Below are positions 22,670-30,983 of a stretch of DNA of 42,452 nucleotides, one piece after another. Origin of the DNA: Verrucomicrobiota bacterium (GTDB lineage: Bacteria; Verrucomicrobiota; Verrucomicrobiia; JABWAM01); assembly GCA_023269615.1 (NCBI GenBank), contig JAHFSY010000024.1, forward strand, positions 19,661-62,112, read 5' to 3'. Below the pieces are notes generated by a model, which worked only from the letters and a program-made list of their open reading frames with translations, was not told where the DNA came from and did no database searches. Numbering within the stretch: position 1 is the first letter of the stretch; each line of letters starts with the position of its first letter. Both the position numbers and the translations under genes were made by a program.

Positions 22670-23866
22670 TCAGGCAATGATATCGCCCACGCGTCCCGCG
22701 CCGACGGTTTTGCCGCCTTCGCGAATGGCAAAACGAATCGTCTTCTCCATCGCAATCGGGGTGATCAGTTCCACCTCGACTGTCACATTATCCCCGGGCA
22801 TCACCATCTCCACGCCCGCGGCCAGCTTGACAACACCCGTCACGTCTGTCGTACGGAAATAAAACTGGGGTCGGTAGCCATTGAAGAAAGGCGTATGTCG
22901 GCCACCTTCCTCCTTGCTCAGAACGTATACCTCCGCCTTGAACTTGGTATGCGGAGTGATCGAACCCGGCTTCGCCAGCACCTGTCCGCGCTCCACTTCC
23001 TCCTTCTTCGTCCCACGCAGCAACGCGCCAATGTTGTCGCCCGCAATGCCCTCGTCAAGCTCCTTGCGGAACATTTCAACGCCAGTCACCACCGTCTTGG
23101 CTGTCGGACGGATCCCAACAATCTCAATTTCCTCGCCCACCTTGATCCGGCCGCGCTCCACTCGCCCGGTCACCACGGTTCCACGGCCTTCAATCGAGAA
23201 CACATCTTCAACAGGCATTAAAAATGGAAGATCCATTGCGCGCTCGGGCGTCGGAATGTACGAATCCACCGCGGTCATCAAATCCAGAATGCATTTCGCA
23301 TCGGCATGGCCGGGATCACCCGCCGCCAACGCCTTGGTTGCGCTGCCTTTTACAATGGGAATCTTGTCGCCGGGGAATTCGTACTCCGTGAGCAACTCGC
23401 GAACTTCCATCTCCACGAGGTCAAGCAGCTCCTTGTCGTCCACCATGTCGCACTTGTTCATGAACACCACCAGCGACGGCACACCCACCTGGCGTGCAAG
23501 CAGGATGTGCTCGCGGGTCTGCGGCATGGGACCGTCCGCCGCGCTCACCACAAGAATCGCGCCGTCCATCTGGGCCGCGCCCGTGATCATGTTCTTCACA
23601 TAATCGGCATGGCCAGGGCAGTCCACGTGCGCGTAATGACGCTTATCAGTCTGGTACTCCACGTGCGAAGTGTTGATCGTGATTCCGCGCTCCTTTTCCT
23701 CGGGCGCGTTGTCAATCTGATCGTAGGCCTTCGCCTCGGCGAAACCCTTCTTTGACAGAATGGTCGTGATCGCAGCGGTCAGTGTGGTCTTGCCATGGTC
23801 CACGTGGCCAATGGTTCCCACATTCACGTGCGGTTTGTTGCGAACGAACTTGTCTTTGCCAGCCAT
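22670..23866 (-). CDS. tuf: Translation elongation factor Tu
   Basis: A 398-residue EF-Tu that delivers aminoacyl-tRNA to the ribosome. GTPase motifs are GHVDHGKT at residues 20-27, DCPGHADY, and NKCD; the domain 2-3 signatures include [13 protein letters not shown] and [15 protein letters not shown]. It is the only tuf gene seen; the usual second site between fusA and rpsJ lacks it. The 138-base gap to tRNA-Thr contains a 12-base A/T palindrome AATAAATTTATT next to TATTAT, which might be an extra promoter element, but no matching -35 was found. Confidence 0.98.
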   Translation of the reverse strand: MAGKDKFVRNKPHVNVGTIGHVDHGKTTLTAAITTILSKKGFAEAKAYDQIDNAPEEKERGITINTSHVEYQTDKRHYAHVDCPGHADYVKNMITGAAQMDGAILVVSAADGPMPQTREHILLARQVGVPSLVVFMNKCDMVDDKELLDLVEMEVRELLTEYEFPGDKIPIVKGSATKALAAGDPGHADAKCILDLMTAVDSYIPTPERAMDLPFLMPVEDVFSIEGRGTVVTGRVERGRIKVGEEIEIVGIRPTAKTVVTGVEMFRKELDEGIAGDNIGALLRGTKKEEVERGQVLAKPGSITPHTKFKAEVYVLSKEEGGRHTPFFNGYRPQFYFRTTDVTGVVKLAAGVEMVMPGDNVTVEVELITPIAMEKTIRFAIREGGKTVGAGRVGDIIA

Positions 23867-24004
23867 ACGTTTTCTCGGTTTTTAGTGGTTGATGCCAGCC
23901 CGCCTCGCGAAACACCCGCAAAGCCTGCTCGGCGCTATAATAAATTTATTGATCCAACGATCCATCCCTTCGCCCCTTTCCACATCCCTCCACATTTCCC
24001 AAGG

Positions 24005-24080
24005 TGGAGCCCACGACCAGGTTCGAACTGGTGACCTCGTCCTTACCAAGGACGTGCTCTACCAACTGAGCTACGTGGGC
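24005..24080 (-). tRNA. tRNA-Thr (anticodon GGT)
   Basis: The minus strand gives acceptor GCCCACG paired with CGTGGGC, D arm GCTC/GAGC, anticodon stem CGTCC/GGACG with loop TTGGTAA (anticodon GGT), T arm ACCAG/CTGGT with loop TTCGAAC, discriminator T and an encoded CCA. It is the first gene of the transcript that continues into tuf, a widespread arrangement. Confidence 0.97.
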
Positions 24081-24150
24081 TAATTTCCACGTCTCCGTAC
24101 CCTGCCAGTTTATACCCGGTTCAATCCTACTCCTCACCTCAATCCAATGC

Positions 24151-24209
24151 AAAAAATGACAAAAAACACCAAGCCCGTTTCGCTCTCCAAAACTCCACGC
24201 AAAACGGGC
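24151..24209 (-). terminator. Terminator-like hairpin in the tRNA-Thr/tuf leader (possible attenuator)
   Basis: On the transcribed strand GCCCGTTT (24209-24202) pairs perfectly with AAACGGGC (24180-24173) across a 21-base loop. Two six-T runs follow at 24161-24166 and 24151-24156. It lies between the promoter at 24240-24268 and tRNA-Thr, so it could end a share of transcripts early. The first T-run starts six bases after the stem, which weakens a strict terminator call. Confidence 0.45.
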
Positions 24210-24239
24210 GGCGCTTTCCACCACTTGAAGATTTGATAC

Positions 24240-24268
24240 ATAGTAGGGTCACCACATATCCCCGTCAA
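24240..24268 (-). promoter_or_regulatory. Sigma-70-type promoter for the tRNA-Thr-tuf-rpo-ribosomal cluster
   Basis: Read on the minus strand: TTGACG (24268-24263), a 17-base spacer, then TACTAT (24245-24240). Five of six -35 bases and four of six -10 bases match the consensus at optimal spacing. It lies about 160 bases before tRNA-Thr and is the best promoter match I found in the window. Confidence 0.7.
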
Positions 24269-24295
24269 CACCCTTTTCGCACTTTTTTTACAATT

Positions 24296-25720
24296 TTAAC
24301 GGAGGGACACGCTGCCTCCTACGCCGAAGCAGCATTGGCTACGAAGGCCGAGCCGTCGTGTCCGCCTCTTATTTCCCGGCGCGCGCACCAGCCCGTCGTT
24401 GTCCAGAGCCGTGTACGTATCCTGCGGAACAAGACCAAGCCACGGATCCGATGACGGCGTCAGGAAAAGTTCTGCATACACTTTCTCGTTCAACGCATCC
24501 ACCTCCATGGCTGCAAAACTTCCAGCAAGCCATTCATGAATCCTCGAATGCAGCAGATACTCGTTCCGCACCGTGTCCTCCGCAATGGAACGTTGGAAAT
24601 TATTCACGACCCGAACGAGCGGATTCTCCACCCGAGACTTCGTCAACGCCAACTTCGCCGCCTCCGCAGCCGGCGGATTCTTGGAGCGGATCAACGCCAC
24701 GCTGGACGCATCCAGCACCGCATCCTCCGCATGAAGCGCCGCCATCGCTGCCCATGACCGGTCATCCATGGACTGCCCCCAGGTGTTCCGATGTGTTTCC
24801 ATTGCCCCGATCATCACTTTTTCAAACGCGCCCTTGCCCACCGCAACCACCGCTGCCTGCCGCGCCGTGGGCGTGTTGGAAACGAGCTGTAAGCCGGCAG
24901 AAGGCTGGCTCAACCCATGGCCACCAATCTTTTCCACGTCATGCGACCACGCAGCAGCAATGACATCATTCTGACGCCCATGATAAGACTTCAACAAAGC
25001 CAGACGGCTCGCGTCATCCTTGCCCTGACACTCTTTGCAAATCGCCTCCGCCTCGGTCAGCTGCCGGAGAAATGCCTTCGGCCCATACAACCCCGGCAAC
25101 ACGTCGAGCACCCTGCCCTGCGCATCCAGAAGGTAATGCGCGCTGTTTCCCGTGACCGTCCGCTCGATCCGCCGACCATCCCCAAAATCCACCGTGATCT
25201 TCGGAACAGGCCTCACCGACTTCCAGTGCAGGATGAAATGCTCCCGCAGGTATTTCGAAATCTCGGCGTTGGAATAAAGGGTCGTGCGGAAAAACCGGCT
25301 GTTCGCGCAACTGCAATCCTCATCCAGCTTCCCCAGCATCCGCAACGAAAGAATCGGCTTGCCCCCAGCCTTCGCCGCAGCCGACTTCGCCTCCTCCATG
25401 TCCGTGTGCCAATATAAATGCGAGACATGACAATCATGTTGCTGCCCAACCGCATCCAACGCCGCCCGCACCCGCTTCCACGACGGATCACCGTCCATGT
25501 CCGGATTAGAAGCCCACGACTTCAACGCAGCATCATTGACCCGTATGAGCGCCTCCAATCCCTCCGGCCCCTTCGCCCGCAACGCTGCAATGGCAGAAGC
25601 CGACGCCTCGGGATCAACTGAGACCGCCTGACACGCCAACGTTTCAAGATCAGTTCCCCCCGCATGGAGATTCCAGCAGGCCGCGAGTCCAACAACAACC
25701 GAAAGCATGAATGTTTTCAT
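24296..25720 (-). CDS. Exported protein with thioredoxin-fold-like domain; C-terminus runs into a repeat element
   Basis: A 474-residue protein I cannot name. Residues 1-20 are a signal peptide (MKTFMLSVVVGLAACWNLHA). Residues about 105-220 resemble a thioredoxin-like fold: EEAKSAAAKAGGKPILSLRM, a CSC motif at 136-138, HFILHW, and SAHYLLDAQGRVLDVLPGLY, which is the cis-Pro/strand pattern of that fold without a usual CxxC. The rest is helical with no motif I know. The ATG at 25720 is preferred over an upstream start at 25738 because it opens the signal peptide. The last 23 or so residues (from RRTRRLGLRS) are encoded by the palindromic repeat at 24300-24371 and look acquired. Confidence 0.75.
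   Translation of the reverse strand: MKTFMLSVVVGLAACWNLHAGGTDLETLACQAVSVDPEASASAIAALRAKGPEGLEALIRVNDAALKSWASNPDMDGDPSWKRVRAALDAVGQQHDCHVSHLYWHTDMEEAKSAAAKAGGKPILSLRMLGKLDEDCSCANSRFFRTTLYSNAEISKYLREHFILHWKSVRPVPKITVDFGDGRRIERTVTGNSAHYLLDAQGRVLDVLPGLYGPKAFLRQLTEAEAICKECQGKDDASRLALLKSYHGRQNDVIAAAWSHDVEKIGGHGLSQPSAGLQLVSNTPTARQAAVVAVGKGAFEKVMIGAMETHRNTWGQSMDDRSWAAMAALHAEDAVLDASSVALIRSKNPPAAEAAKLALTKSRVENPLVRVVNNFQRSIAEDTVRNEYLLHSRIHEWLAGSFAAMEVDALNEKVYAELFLTPSSDPWLGLVPQDTYTALDNDGLVRAPGNKRRTRRLGLRSQCCFGVGGSVSLR
24300..24371. repeat. Palindromic intergenic-type repeat overlapping the 3' end of a gene
   Basis: Ends GGAGGGACACG and CGTGTCCGCCTC form an imperfect inverted repeat, with internal GCCGAAGCAGC and GCTACGAAGGCCGAGCC. 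A truncated relative (GGAGGGATGCG...CGCGTCC) lies at 25800-25824. The element is in frame with the gene that ends at 24296 and supplies its last codons. Confidence 0.5.
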
Positions 25721-25799
25721 GCCTCCAACATGGATCAAGTCGTCCGCAGAGTTGTCAGAAGGGCGTCAAACATTTGTAAAAAAGTTGTCATGCAGCAAA

Positions 25800-25824
25800 C
25801 GGAGGGATGCGCTCCGTCGCGTCC
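25800..25824. repeat. Short fragment of the GGAGGGA-type repeat
   Basis: GGATGCG pairs with CGCGTCC around CTCCGT, giving a small hairpin that begins with GGAGGG like the element at 24300. It sits in the 119-base gap between the ankyrin lipoprotein gene and the thioredoxin-like gene, just after the stop of the former. Too short to be sure of common descent. Confidence 0.35.
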
Positions 25825-25839
25825 ATTGTATCAGCTTCC

Positions 25840-27759
25840 CTAGAAATCTTTCGATTTGCGGGAACGAATGAGGAGAGAGGGTTTCGCAGGCTCCATCCGG
25901 GATTGGCCGCACTGGATGTCATGCGGAAATGGCGTGCCATCCTCGTTGACCACCTCGATGAGTTTCAAACCTCCCGCTGTGAGAATGTATTTCTGGACGA
26001 CCTTCGTCTTCGCGAACGCAGAGGACTTGATCTGTATCCCGGTCGGCTGGGGTGCCGCCTTGGTCTGGACGACTTCAGCCCCGTCAAAATTGCTTCGGTA
26101 ACCCGCGCAAAAATAGTCACAGCCGACAATCTCCCCCGCATCGTCAAACCAATACGCGCTGGCGCGGCTCTCACCCGGATAGCACTCGATCTGATGCCGG
26201 ATCAGGATGAAGAAACGCTTGTGACCCTCTTCATCCACAACATCATGGGCGATCACAGCGTCCGGTTTTCCAGCACGCAGGGTGGGAAACATCGAGCCCG
26301 ATAGCGACTTCTGACGAACCCTCCATGCCTTTTCAAAGTTTCCCTTGGAACTCAACAGGCCAAAAAATGCATCACGCCACTTCTCGTCATCCAGTTTCGA
26401 CGTCGCGAGAATCCGCAACAACTCATCTTTCGGTCGAGCATCATCTCTCCACCACGATGGCGCCAATCTCAGCTCGGATTCCCCCTTGTCGAGGGACCAC
26501 TGAAATCCAAGGCTGGAGCAGACGGTGTTCAGCAAATGCTTCACCGTTGCAGTCTCTCCTTGCGGGTTCAGACGTATCCCCGTTACGCCATAAAACGGCC
26601 CCTTTACAAATTCGCCCATGTAGGAGGGAAGCACCACCTTCAGGCCGGTCCGTTTTCGGATCTCCTCAAACGCATCCGGGATGTCCTTCCATTCAACCCG
26701 CTGGGTCGTTTCTCCGTCAAGGATGGACCCCGGTGCGGCGAGCGCGGATTTCGGATCGGCACCGGCGCTCAGCAACATTTGCGCCGTCTCCTTGTGACCA
26801 TTCGAAGTGGCAAGGCTCAGTGCGGTCAACCCCTGCGCGTTTTTTGCATCCACATCCGCGCCCCCGGTAAGAAGCGCCTTTACCATCCCGTCCGCGCCTG
26901 TTCGCGAAGCAGCCATCAGCGGCGTGTTCCCGCCATCATTGGATGCATTGACGTCCGCTCCGCCCTCAATGAGCATCTCCAGCATCCCGAGGTAGGACTC
27001 GCGGATCGGAATGAAAATGGCAGTGACCCCCTTCTTGTCGTGGACATCCAAGTCTGCGTGGGCAGCGATCAATGCCTTCGCCATGCCGCGGGAGTTGGAA
27101 ATGGCCGCGCACATGAGAGCGGTAGTGCCATTCTCGTTTTGAACATCCACCCGTGCTCCATGTTCGATGAGCAGGCGGATCACGTCGGCATTATCACGAT
27201 CCAGGGCGCCACGCCAATTGGCGCGCATCAGAGACGTGTCGCCCCGCTTGTCGTGCGCGTTGACATCGGCGCCGGCTTGAATCAAGAACCGGATCACGTC
27301 AACGGATCCACGCTCTGAGGCGCCTATGAGAGCGGTGCGTCCATTCTCTGCATTTCTTGCGTCAACCTTCTCACCATGGGCGATCAAGACCTTGACTTGG
27401 GCAAGATTTCCACCAGCCCCCATCAACAGAGTGTCCCCATCCTCGTCTGTCATCTCGGGGTTGGCTCCGTGCGACAACAAGATCTCGAGCATTGCTGGAT
27501 CCGTCCAGCACAAGGCTTGAAAGGCGACTGACGAGGCATCCTTTTTCCGCTTCGCATCGGGGTTCGCGCCCTTGTTCAAAATGGCCTTCACCGTGGCCAC
27601 GTCGCCCTTGTCCACCGCCTCGACCAGTTCGTCATCCAACGCCGTGTTGGAGGATTTCTTTTCTGTGCTGTCGGACGCGGCGCCATCCTCCGCCATGACA
27701 CAGCCAAACAATCCAAGAGCAAGCCCGAGAGACATGCCAAACAAGATTCGCCTCCTCAT
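25840..27759 (-). CDS. Ankyrin-repeat lipoprotein with C-terminal STN-like region
   Basis: A 639-residue protein. The N-terminus MRRRILFGMSLGLALGLFGC is a lipoprotein signal with the cysteine at the end of a lipobox (LFGC), so it is probably anchored in the envelope. Residues about 40-345 hold roughly nine ankyrin repeats, for example NGRTALIGASERGSVDVIRF and GNTPLMAASRTGADGMVKAL with GADVNA turns. After that, DAFEEIRKRTGLKVVLPSYM and ATVKHLLNTVCSSLGFQWSL resemble the short secretin/TonB N-terminal domain. The last 200 residues are unassigned. The ATG at 27759 is used; the frame extends two codons to a TTG. Partners are unknown; the role is probably protein binding. Confidence 0.85.
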   Translation of the reverse strand: MRRRILFGMSLGLALGLFGCVMAEDGAASDSTEKKSSNTALDDELVEAVDKGDVATVKAILNKGANPDAKRKKDASSVAFQALCWTDPAMLEILLSHGANPEMTDEDGDTLLMGAGGNLAQVKVLIAHGEKVDARNAENGRTALIGASERGSVDVIRFLIQAGADVNAHDKRGDTSLMRANWRGALDRDNADVIRLLIEHGARVDVQNENGTTALMCAAISNSRGMAKALIAAHADLDVHDKKGVTAIFIPIRESYLGMLEMLIEGGADVNASNDGGNTPLMAASRTGADGMVKALLTGGADVDAKNAQGLTALSLATSNGHKETAQMLLSAGADPKSALAAPGSILDGETTQRVEWKDIPDAFEEIRKRTGLKVVLPSYMGEFVKGPFYGVTGIRLNPQGETATVKHLLNTVCSSLGFQWSLDKGESELRLAPSWWRDDARPKDELLRILATSKLDDEKWRDAFFGLLSSKGNFEKAWRVRQKSLSGSMFPTLRAGKPDAVIAHDVVDEEGHKRFFILIRHQIECYPGESRASAYWFDDAGEIVGCDYFCAGYRSNFDGAEVVQTKAAPQPTGIQIKSSAFAKTKVVQKYILTAGGLKLIEVVNEDGTPFPHDIQCGQSRMEPAKPSLLIRSRKSKDF

Positions 27760-27816
27760 AAGCAAACAGGCTATCCCCCCATTCCAACCCGGTCAAGACA
27801 CGGCCCAAAAATCTAC

Positions 27817-28914
27817 TCACCCGCCCGCCTCGCGCAGCAACTTCGCGGCAGCCGCCACGGAACTCATCTTCAAATACGCTTCGTCCAGTGAAATCGGATT
27901 GTCATGCGCCGGCGCGAATCCGCAATCGGGATTCAGCATCAGCCTCTCTCGATCCACATGTTTCATCATCGCTTTCACACGGCCCACCAGCACCTCGGGC
28001 GGATCCACTTCGCGACGCAACACGTCAATCACCCCCATCCCCAACACCTTGTCCTCGGGAAAATTCTTCAGCGCGTCGGCCGTCCCCGCATCGTCCGCCG
28101 CCAGCTCCAGCGCCAGCACGTCCACATTCGTCCGATACAGATACGGAACGATCGGCTCGAATCCGCCATGCGCCGCATGCATCCGCGCGCGATGACCCCG
28201 ACACACATGCAACGCCGTCGTGACACCATCCAGACCTTTCAGCGTCCGATTCATCCCCGCGACCGCCATCTCCAATTCGCGATCAAGGTCCGCCATCGTG
28301 ATCTTCACCTTCGGATTCGTCCCCGTCGGATTGTATTCCGTCCCCACAAACCGCCCAATCATCGCGTCGTCAAACTGGATCGTGTCCACCCCAAGATCGC
28401 GCAACAGCAGAGCCTCCTTGTGAAGCACATCCGCGGCGTCCTGGATCAAATCTTCGCGAGTCGGATAAGCGTCACGGCTCGCATCGGGATCATAAAACCA
28501 GCGCGTGATCATGTAGGGGCTGGGAAGCGTGATCTTCACTTTGCGTTTCGTGTGCTTCTTCACAAAACGCGCTTCGTCCACCGCGATGGGACGCACATGC
28601 TTGAGTTTCGAAACCACCGCCGCCCATTTTGCCTTCGCCCCCGTGAGCGTCGTGACCTCGATCACGTCCTTCTTGAACCCCGACACTGCACGTGAAAAGC
28701 CGGTGAAATACGTCCGGCGTCTCCACTCACCATCCGTGATGACATCAATCCCCGCCTTCTCCTGCATGGCGATGGCAAAAAGCACCGCCGAATCAAGCGC
28801 CCGCTCAAATTCCTTTTCGCCAATGGCTCCGGCTTCGAGTTCATTCACAAGATCAATCACCCATTGCGGACGCGGCAGCGACCCGATGACGGTAGTCGGA
28901 AACAAGAGAGGCAT
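27817..28914 (-). CDS. Short MetE-like methyltransferase (cobalamin-independent methionine synthase C-terminal domain type)
   Basis: A 365-residue protein equal to the catalytic C-terminal half of MetE. It starts FPTTVIGSLPRPQWVIDLV, and the zinc ligands expected for homocysteine binding are present: His236 and Cys238 (LHVCRGH), Glu270 (LALELA) and Cys331 (NPDCGF). QFDDAMIGRF is also typical of the family. The N-terminal folate-binding half of full MetE is missing, so the methyl donor is uncertain; related core-MetE proteins use other donors such as methylcobalamin carriers. The ATG at 28914 is chosen because GAGG lies six bases upstream; alternatives are 28920 and 28935. Confidence 0.88.
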   Translation of the reverse strand: MPLLFPTTVIGSLPRPQWVIDLVNELEAGAIGEKEFERALDSAVLFAIAMQEKAGIDVITDGEWRRRTYFTGFSRAVSGFKKDVIEVTTLTGAKAKWAAVVSKLKHVRPIAVDEARFVKKHTKRKVKITLPSPYMITRWFYDPDASRDAYPTREDLIQDAADVLHKEALLLRDLGVDTIQFDDAMIGRFVGTEYNPTGTNPKVKITMADLDRELEMAVAGMNRTLKGLDGVTTALHVCRGHRARMHAAHGGFEPIVPYLYRTNVDVLALELAADDAGTADALKNFPEDKVLGMGVIDVLRREVDPPEVLVGRVKAMMKHVDRERLMLNPDCGFAPAHDNPISLDEAYLKMSSVAAAAKLLREAGG

Positions 28915-29302
28915 CTTCATCCTCAAAACGTGCATCTACGAAGCAGACGGTGTCAAGCCGGCAACAGACAGACCAGGACGCATCTCCGAGTTGTCGTTGA
29001 CGCCACAGCATCTTCTCTCGCGTCGAGGGTTTGACGACCTTTGGTCGCATATGAGCAAAAAGGTCGTCAGGCTCCAGTTGTTCATTCCGAGCGCGGCAAC
29101 CTCCGTCACCACCACCTTTTTGCTCATATGCGACCAAAGTCCGTGAGCCTGCCGACCACTTGGAGACTCAGCGATGGAACATGGAGATCAGTTTTCGGAA
29201 TCAGAATCGGAGAGCTGAACGATGACCACCGATTGGTTCACCCGCCATCTTTCTTATTGAAAAGTGCTGGCAATTGAAACGCCGATTGCGTCTCCTGTGG
29301 GC
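28915..29302. other. Divergent intergenic region with a complex inverted repeat
   Basis: This 388-base space separates the MetE-like gene (leftward) from the propeller gene (rightward). It holds the inverted repeat at 29032-29139 and no supported gene. Short open frames on both strands start in the repeat arms with MSKKVV, which is an effect of the palindrome. No consensus promoter was recognised. Confidence 0.6.
29032..29139. repeat. Perfect 26-base inverted repeat with a nested hairpin
   Basis: Arms at 29039-29064 and 29114-29139 are perfectly complementary over 26 bases (core GGTCGCATATGAGCAAAAAG) with a 49-base centre. The left arm also forms its own hairpin: TGACGACCTTT (29032-29042) pairs with AAAGGTCGTCA (29059-29069) around a 16-base loop. 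The two alternative folds are mutually exclusive. Confidence 0.85.
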
Positions 29303-30631
29303 ATGCTTTCACGACGGTTCCTTGGTTCATGTTTTGTCTGGATTGCCTGCTCCGCAATTCTGGGCGCAGCGCCCATCCTCAAGGTCGAACCTGCCGCCGA
29401 TGGAAAAAATGCGAAAATCCAGGTCTTCCCTTCCAAGACCGATGTCCCCTGCCTGCTTGACCTTGTGGACGCAAAAACAGGCGTCTGCATCGCCACGCTG
29501 CATGCGGGGACGGCTACCAGTGGACAAACTTTCTCGCTCGGAAAAATCCCCTTCCTCAAGCCGGGTGGATACACGGTCCGATTCCGCGAGGGCATCTCGA
29601 TCACTCCCGATCTGGACGTCAAGCTCCAGAAAAAGGAGAAATGGATCAATCCGCGCGACATCGTCATCAACTCCAAGGGCGTTTATGTCTATGACAGCGG
29701 CTTCGCCACCATCCAGCCCGAGAAGAAGGAGGATGGCACCGTGCCCGAGCCCATTCCCGGCAAGGGCTCCAACTACGTGTATCGATTCACGCGCGATGGA
29801 CAGCCGGACGCGAAGTTCGCCGACCGCGGGCGCGCCACACTCTGGGAGGAGCCGCGGGCTGTGAACTCATTCGACGTGGATGATGAGGGGATCATCTACG
29901 TGACCACGCTGGGGCATGAGGCGACGGCATTCGACTCCAGTGGAAACGCGATGAACATGACTTTTGGGGGATGGGACAACGACCCGAATGGACCCAAGGG
30001 GACGGGATGGGTCAATTGCGTGGCCGTGGGACACCAGCACCGCCTCTACATTTACACCGGTTACAGCAACATGAAGGTCTATGACCGCACCAAGAACGCT
30101 TTTGAGGGCATCATGTACATGTATGCCGGCATGGGATCCTACAAGAATGGCGGACGTCCCATCACCGCGGATCGCAAAGGCGCGATTTACCACATCACCC
30201 CCGATGATCGGGTGCAACGTTTTGACGACACTGGCACGGAGATCAAACCTTCGTATGAATCGGGCTCCGAGGCCAAGATGTGCACCCCGATGGGACTCAA
30301 CGCCTCGGCGGGACTCATCTGGGTGGTGGACCATGGCCCCAGCGTCGGTCCGTTCTGGGACACCGGTGGGGATACGGGCGTCATGCTTTTCTGGGACAGC
30401 GGCGCGGGCATCCATTTCGTGGATCGTTACGGCGCACCAGGCAAGGCGGCGGACAAGCTGGAATTCATACATCCAAGCGCCGTGGCGCAATCGCCTGAGC
30501 ACACGGAAATCTGGGTGGTTGAGGACGGCATGCCCTGCAAGCTGGAGGACAGCCCTCCCGGTAACGCACGCGTAAGGCGTTTCAAAATCACGGCCACTCA
30601 GACCGATGAACTCCCCCTGGAGCTGAAGTAA
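29303..30631 (+). CDS. Exported beta-propeller-like protein of unknown function
   Basis: A 442-residue protein. Residues 1-22 are a signal peptide (RRFLGSCFVWIACSAILGA). Residues about 25-105 form an N-terminal beta domain. From about 115 on, repeated units such as INPRDIVINSKGVYVYDSGF, SFDVDDEGIIYVTTLGHEAT and NGGRPITADRKGAIYHIT have the spacing of NHL- or SMP-30-type propeller blades. No catalytic residues are evident. The ATG at 29303 is preferred to a GTG at 29264, which would put 13 residues ahead of the signal sequence. The gene is convergent with the 112-residue protein gene, leaving only nine bases between stops. Confidence 0.75.
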   Translation: MLSRRFLGSCFVWIACSAILGAAPILKVEPAADGKNAKIQVFPSKTDVPCLLDLVDAKTGVCIATLHAGTATSGQTFSLGKIPFLKPGGYTVRFREGISITPDLDVKLQKKEKWINPRDIVINSKGVYVYDSGFATIQPEKKEDGTVPEPIPGKGSNYVYRFTRDGQPDAKFADRGRATLWEEPRAVNSFDVDDEGIIYVTTLGHEATAFDSSGNAMNMTFGGWDNDPNGPKGTGWVNCVAVGHQHRLYIYTGYSNMKVYDRTKNAFEGIMYMYAGMGSYKNGGRPITADRKGAIYHITPDDRVQRFDDTGTEIKPSYESGSEAKMCTPMGLNASAGLIWVVDHGPSVGPFWDTGGDTGVMLFWDSGAGIHFVDRYGAPGKAADKLEFIHPSAVAQSPEHTEIWVVEDGMPCKLEDSPPGNARVRRFKITATQTDELPLELK

Positions 30632-30640
30632 TTTCCCGGC

Positions 30641-30979
30641 TTACCACTCATCCACACGCGTCAGAAACGTGGAAACAAGGTGCTCCACGTGGCGCAGGTC
30701 CTTGCGTCGCCCCTTGTGCGGCTTGAAGGTCAGAGCCTTGACCACTGCCAGCATCTTCTCGATGTCGTGCAATGCGGATGGCTTCACCGTGGGAGTCTCA
30801 CCTTTTTTTCGGGTGGGAGTTTTTGGCGGATCCTGGAGCGCTTCCACCAGGCGCTCGATCCCACCCTCCACCTGACGTCCATACGTTGCGTGGGCTTCAC
30901 GAAAATCCTGGCGCAAATGGCGCAGCTCGCCAATCAAGCGCGCCGGGGGATTCTCCGCTTTCTGTCGCGCGCGTGCCAT
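30641..30979 (-). CDS. Small basic helical protein, last gene of the kinase-like operon
   Basis: A 112-residue, lysine/arginine-rich protein with no family I recognise. Residues 1-52 (ARLIGELRHLRQDFREAHAT) and 65-112 (LHDIEKMLAVVKALTFKPHK) are predicted helices joined by a proline/lysine linker (PPKTPTRKKGETPT). It starts four bases after the stop of the kinase-like gene at 30984, so the three genes are very probably one operon. It lacks a signal peptide and cysteines. A regulatory or scaffold subunit for the two kinases is conceivable, but only position supports this. Confidence 0.7.
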   Translation of the reverse strand: MARARQKAENPPARLIGELRHLRQDFREAHATYGRQVEGGIERLVEALQDPPKTPTRKKGETPTVKPSALHDIEKMLAVVKALTFKPHKGRRKDLRHVEHLVSTFLTRVDEW

Positions 30980-30983
30980 AACG

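Noticed and set aside
28936..29277. Small open frames on both strands beginning MSKKVV or MVAYEQKG
   Set aside because: They arise from the arms of the inverted repeat and read identical starts in opposite directions; no ribosome-binding site or family similarity.
29264..29302. GTG at 29264 as start of the propeller protein
   Set aside because: It would place 13 residues before an otherwise normal signal peptide and lacks a ribosome-binding site.
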